Part shown: piece after piece, positions 60,734 through 64,000 of the stretch
Position numbering within the stretch: the stretch's first letter is position 1
Layout: each line of letters starts with the position of its first letter
Assembly (NCBI GenBank): GCA_035063765.1
Contig: JAPSFT010000005.1
Location: 124,001 to 188,000 of the forward strand
DNA: 64,000 bases
From: Deltaproteobacteria bacterium
GTDB lineage: Bacteria > Myxococcota_A > UBA9160 > PR03
Reading direction: 5' to 3'
Translations under genes and position numbers: made by a program
Notes under the pieces: model-generated
Seen by the model: only the letters and a program-made list of their open reading frames with translations
What the model was told of the DNA's origin: nothing
The model's database searches: none

Positions 60734-63700
60734 ATGCGGGCTCGAAGCGGTGTCTGGCAGCGTTCTCCCTGGGTGGCGGCCGCGCTGCTCCTCGCGCTCT
60801 GGCCGGCGCCCGGCGCCGCCGAGCTGCCGTGGCCGACCTGCGCCGCGGCGGGCTGCAGCGATCCCGCCGACTTCTCCTCCTACCTCTTCGTCGCGCCGGG
60901 CACGACGCCGGACGACTACAGCGCGAGCTCCGGCGAAGCCTGGAAGTACGTCCCCGGCAGCGGCATGGACATCACCGGGATCTGGGAGCACACCACCGGC
61001 CGGCCCGACGTCGTGATCGCCGTCCTCGACAGCGGCAACTACTGGGACAACACCGACCTCGCGCGCAAGATCGCGCTCAACACCGGCGAGCTGCCGGTGC
61101 CCGCGGCCTGCGCGTCGCACGACTGCAACGGCGACGGCTTCGTCTCGGTCGACGACTTCACCGACGCCTGCGCCGCCGACCCGAACGGCAACGGCCACTG
61201 CGACGGCCAGGACCTGATCCGCTTCCATTCCGACGGCGTGGACGACGACGCCAACGGCTTCGTCGACGACATCGCCGGCTGGGACTTCGCCGACGACGAC
61301 AACGACCCCGAGGACGAGGTCCGCTACGGCCACGGCAACGGCGAGGCCTCGGACGAGGTGGCCGAGGCGAACAACGGCGGCGGCTTCCCGGGCTTCGCGC
61401 CCTCGGCCCTCTACCTCCCGCTGAAGGTCGCCGACAGCTTCATCGCGATCGACCAGGAGTTCGCGCGCGCGGTGGTCTACGCGGTGGACCGCCAGGTGGG
61501 CGTGATCTCCGAGGCGCTCGGCACCGTCAACTCCTCGGCGGCCGGCCAGGCGGCGGTGGATTACGCGTACCGCAACGGGATCCCGCTGATCGCGAGCGCC
61601 GCCGACGAGGAGAGCCGCCACCACAACTACCCGGCGGCCTACGCGCACGTGATCTGGGTCAACTCGGTGACCAAGGGAGACGGCACCTTCGTCGACGAGG
61701 CCGCCAACGGCTTCGAGCTCCTGAACGGCTGCACCAACTACGGCGGCAAGGCGTGGGTCGCGATCCCGTCGGCATCCTGCTCGTCGGAGGCCACCTCGCG
61801 CGCGGGCGGGCTCACCGCGCTGCTCGTCTCGCACGCCTGGAACCAGATCGACCGCGGCCTGTTCGACCCCTATCCCGGCCTCGACACCCCCTTCTCCGCC
61901 GAGGAGGTGCGCCAGCTCCTGCGGCTCTCGGCGCGCGACGTCGATCACTCGGCGAGCCCGGGCATCGTGATGACGGTCCTCGGCCAGGTCCTGACCGGCG
62001 CGCTCTCGGCGCCCGCGCTCGGCCTGCACTTCGGCACGAGCCACTTCCCGAGCCAGCCCGGCTGGGACCAGTTCACCGGCTACGGCCGGCCCGACGGGCG
62101 GCCGCTGCTCGCGCTCGTGACCCCCACCACGATCCCGCCCGAGGCCGATCTCAGCGGCGGCCCGGCCTGGTTCGACACGATCGACCCCGCCGCGACGCCG
62201 AACGTGGCGCTGGTCGGCAGCGCGCGCGCGGTGCGCGCCGGCAACGACTTCGACTGGACGCTCGAGATCGGCTGCGGCGTGCAGCCGCTCACCTACACCG
62301 AGCTCGGGAGCGGCGCCAGCGGCGGCACGCCCCTCGAGGAGGCGGTGCTCGCCGCCTGGTCACCCGTCGCGACGGCGGCCGCCTGCCACTTCGACCCGTC
62401 CGCACCGATGGCGGGCGATCCCGACGCCCACAGCGTGACGCTGCGCCTGCGCGTCACCGACTCCTTCGGCAACGTCGGTGAGGACCGCCGGACGCTCGCG
62501 ATCCACCACGACCCGGCGCTCCGCTACCGGCGCCGGCTCGGGGGCTCCGGCGAGAGCTCGCCCGCGCTCGCCGACGTGAACCGCGACGGCGTCCTCGACA
62601 TCGTGCGCGGCAGCGGCGACGGCTCGGTGCGCGCGATCGACGGCGCGAGCGGCGCCGACCTGCCGGGCTTCCCGGTCTGGACCGCGGCCTTCAGCGAGAG
62701 CCTCGCCTACGGCTACACGAGCGGGCAGGTGCCGATCCCGCACGAGGCGGTGATCGCCTCGGTGGCCGCCGACGACCTCGACGGCGACGGCCACGTCGAG
62801 ATCGTGGCAGCGGGCATGCAGGGCGGGCTCTACGTGTGGGACGACCACGGCGAGCTCCGCCCCGGCTTCCCGGTCACGACCGACCCGGCGCTCTCGGATC
62901 CCGCGAACCGCGACCCCCTCAACGACACCGACCCCGGCATCGTGGGCGCCCCCACGCTCGTGGACCTCGATCCGCCGGGCGTCGATCCCGTGCTCGAGAT
63001 CGCGCACTCCGCGCTCGACGGGCACCTCTACGCCTGGCGCGCCGACGGCTCGCCGGTGGCGGGCTTCCCGGTGCGGCTCGCGGACCGGGCCAAGGTCTCG
63101 ATCGACCCCGCGACCGGGAAGGCCACGCCGCTGCCCGGCGTGGAGGTGCGCAACCGCGCCGCCAAGAGCCTCTCCTCGCCCGCCGCCGGCGACCTCGACG
63201 GCGACGGCCGGCCCGAGCTCGTCGTCGCGACGAACGAGGAGTATCGCGGCACGGGCAACGCCTTCGCGATCGAGTCGCCGCTGCTCAGCACGCTCGCGAT
63301 GCTCGCCGGCGATGCCTTCGACGACCTGCGCTTCGACACGACGGGCCGGGTCTACGCGGTGCGCGCCGAGGGCAACGACGCGGCGGGCGGCCCCTTCGCG
63401 CCGGGCTGGCCGGTCGCGGTGCCGGTGCTCGCGCCGGGCATCCTGCCGACCGTCGGGACCGGCACGCCGGGCTCGCCGGCGATCGTCCCGGTGGACGGAA
63501 CGCCGCGCGTCATGCTCTTCGCCTCGACGGGCCCGCCGGTGCTCGTGAACGGCGACGGGAGCCCCGCGCTCGGCACGCTCGGGGGCCTCCCGCGCGTGCT
63601 GGCCCACGACTTCCCGGGCGGCTTCCCGAACGTCCCGGCGACCGCCGGCTCGCCGGACGCGCCCTTCTTCGCCGCCTTCGGCTCCGCGGCGGTCGGCGAC

Positions 63701-64000
63701 ATCACCGGCGACGGCGAGCCGGAGCTGGTCGCTCCGACCGGCGGCCTGCGCATGCTGCTCGACGTCGTGGTTCCGGCCCAGCAGGGGCTCGGCGACGCGC
63801 CGGCGCCGAGCGGCTTCGTGGGCGCCGGGATCGCGCACCACCACATCAGCGCCTGGAACGCCGGGACCGGAGCGCTCCTGCCCGCCTTCCCGCGCGTCAT
63901 GGACGACATGCAGTTCATCGGCACGCCGGCGCTCGCCGACGTGGACGGCGACGGTGTCGCCGAGGTCCTGAACGGGAGCGGCGCCTACCAGGTGCGCGCC
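60734..64000 (+). CDS. Subtilisin-like secreted protease with FG-GAP/VCBS repeats (3' partial)
   Basis: The ATG at 60734 has GGAGG upstream and the frame stays open for 1,089 codons to the window edge. A signal peptide (about 30 residues ending P-G-A-A-E) precedes a peptidase S8 domain. Candidate triad: D99 in A-V-L-D-S-G, H200 in Y-G-H-G and S355 in A-T-S-R-A. The D-to-H distance is enlarged by Ca-binding-like D-x-N/D-x-D-G insertions; the H-to-S distance (155) is normal. At the oxyanion-hole position A-A-G-N is replaced by S-A-A-D (D291). From about residue 610 FG-GAP/VCBS beta-propeller repeats appear (for example A-D-V-N-R-D-G, A-A-G-D-L-D-G-D-G, G-D-I-T-G-D-G). Activity is uncertain; location is extracellular. 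Confidence 0.87.
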   Translation, partial: MRARSGVWQRSPWVAAALLLALWPAPGAAELPWPTCAAAGCSDPADFSSYLFVAPGTTPDDYSASSGEAWKYVPGSGMDITGIWEHTTGRPDVVIAVLDSGNYWDNTDLARKIALNTGELPVPAACASHDCNGDGFVSVDDFTDACAADPNGNGHCDGQDLIRFHSDGVDDDANGFVDDIAGWDFADDDNDPEDEVRYGHGNGEASDEVAEANNGGGFPGFAPSALYLPLKVADSFIAIDQEFARAVVYAVDRQVGVISEALGTVNSSAAGQAAVDYAYRNGIPLIASAADEESRHHNYPAAYAHVIWVNSVTKGDGTFVDEAANGFELLNGCTNYGGKAWVAIPSASCSSEATSRAGGLTALLVSHAWNQIDRGLFDPYPGLDTPFSAEEVRQLLRLSARDVDHSASPGIVMTVLGQVLTGALSAPALGLHFGTSHFPSQPGWDQFTGYGRPDGRPLLALVTPTTIPPEADLSGGPAWFDTIDPAATPNVALVGSARAVRAGNDFDWTLEIGCGVQPLTYTELGSGASGGTPLEEAVLAAWSPVATAAACHFDPSAPMAGDPDAHSVTLRLRVTDSFGNVGEDRRTLAIHHDPALRYRRRLGGSGESSPALADVNRDGVLDIVRGSGDGSVRAIDGASGADLPGFPVWTAAFSESLAYGYTSGQVPIPHEAVIASVAADDLDGDGHVEIVAAGMQGGLYVWDDHGELRPGFPVTTDPALSDPANRDPLNDTDPGIVGAPTLVDLDPPGVDPVLEIAHSALDGHLYAWRADGSPVAGFPVRLADRAKVSIDPATGKATPLPGVEVRNRAAKSLSSPAAGDLDGDGRPELVVATNEEYRGTGNAFAIESPLLSTLAMLAGDAFDDLRFDTTGRVYAVRAEGNDAAGGPFAPGWPVAVPVLAPGILPTVGTGTPGSPAIVPVDGTPRVMLFASTGPPVLVNGDGSPALGTLGGLPRVLAHDFPGGFPNVPATAGSPDAPFFAAFGSAAVGDITGDGEPELVAPTGGLRMLLDVVVPAQQGLGDAPAPSGFVGAGIAHHHISAWNAGTGALLPAFPRVMDDMQFIGTPALADVDGDGVAEVLNGSGAYQVRA

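Noticed and set aside
58250-62044. Long minus-strand frame opposite the desaturase, SDR and protease genes
   Set aside because: Composition is typical of a high-GC shadow frame and no family motif is present.

Overview
This window is about 72% GC and gene-dense. It comes from a Gram-negative bacterium: it encodes MlaA- and LolA-like proteins, many outer-membrane lipoproteins, an LpxL-like acyltransferase domain and a lipid-A-synthase N-terminal-like (LAB_N) protein. Very large secreted repeat proteins, a PEP-CTERM-type tail, PaaX regulation and scattered lipid and CoA enzymes fit a high-GC relative of the Myxococcota, Desulfobacterota or Binatota. That placement is inference; the window holds no rRNA or tRNA.

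Layout. 1-10.5 kb: the 3' part of a giant surface protein (CarboxypepD_reg, Ig-like and thrombospondin-3 repeats) and a glycine-rich secreted protein. 10.7-12.2 kb: an SMR exporter converging on a PEP-CTERM-like secreted protein. 12.4-15.6 kb: two glycoside hydrolases (GH2 and a GH32/43-like protein). 15.7-17.4 kb: a small membrane protein and an acyl-CoA dehydrogenase. 17.5-20.8 kb: a four-gene overlapping heme-copper operon (CuA subunit II, subunit I, SCO/SenC, membrane protein). Subunit I lacks the usual active-site tyrosine and K-channel lysine, which points to a nitric-oxide-reductase-like (sNOR-type) enzyme. 20.8-28.1 kb: an EthA-like Baeyer-Villiger monooxygenase, GH3 beta-glucosidase, MFS exporter, small holin-family-like membrane protein and Gfo/Idh/MocA oxidoreductase. 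28.2-29.9 kb: an Xre/RES toxin-antitoxin pair beside an AT-rich gap carrying an IS5-type transposase scrap. 29.9-35.4 kb: a pseudo-receiver/PilZ protein, a lipoprotein, parvulin and HupE/UreJ-like pair, a small unknown and a carotenoid oxygenase.

35.4-57.4 kb is an aryl polyene (xanthomonadin-like) gene cluster. A ten-gene leftward operon (43.3 to 35.4 kb) encodes acyltransferase, two ACPs, a membrane protein, two hotdog dehydratases, a glycosyltransferase-acyltransferase fusion, ketoreductase, ketosynthase and a lipoprotein alpha/beta hydrolase. Rightward genes encode LolA-like and MMPL-type export proteins plus three small secreted proteins. After a leftward B12-binding radical SAM gene, a second rightward run encodes thioesterase, chorismatase, aryl ligase, ketosynthase, chain-length factor, methyltransferase, MlaA, two lipoproteins and a small exported protein. 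The inferred route is: chorismatase makes a hydroxybenzoate, the ligase loads it on ACP, the type II ketosynthases, reductase and dehydratases extend it to a conjugated polyene, the methyltransferase modifies the head group, acyltransferases attach it to a lipid, and the export proteins carry it to the outer membrane.

57.5-64 kb: a PaaX-type regulator with a strong, apparently leaderless promoter, translationally coupled to a fatty acid desaturase and followed by an SDR; a perfect 21-bp inverted repeat; a LAB_N membrane protein; and the 5' part of a large subtilisin-like protease with FG-GAP/VCBS repeats that runs off the right edge.
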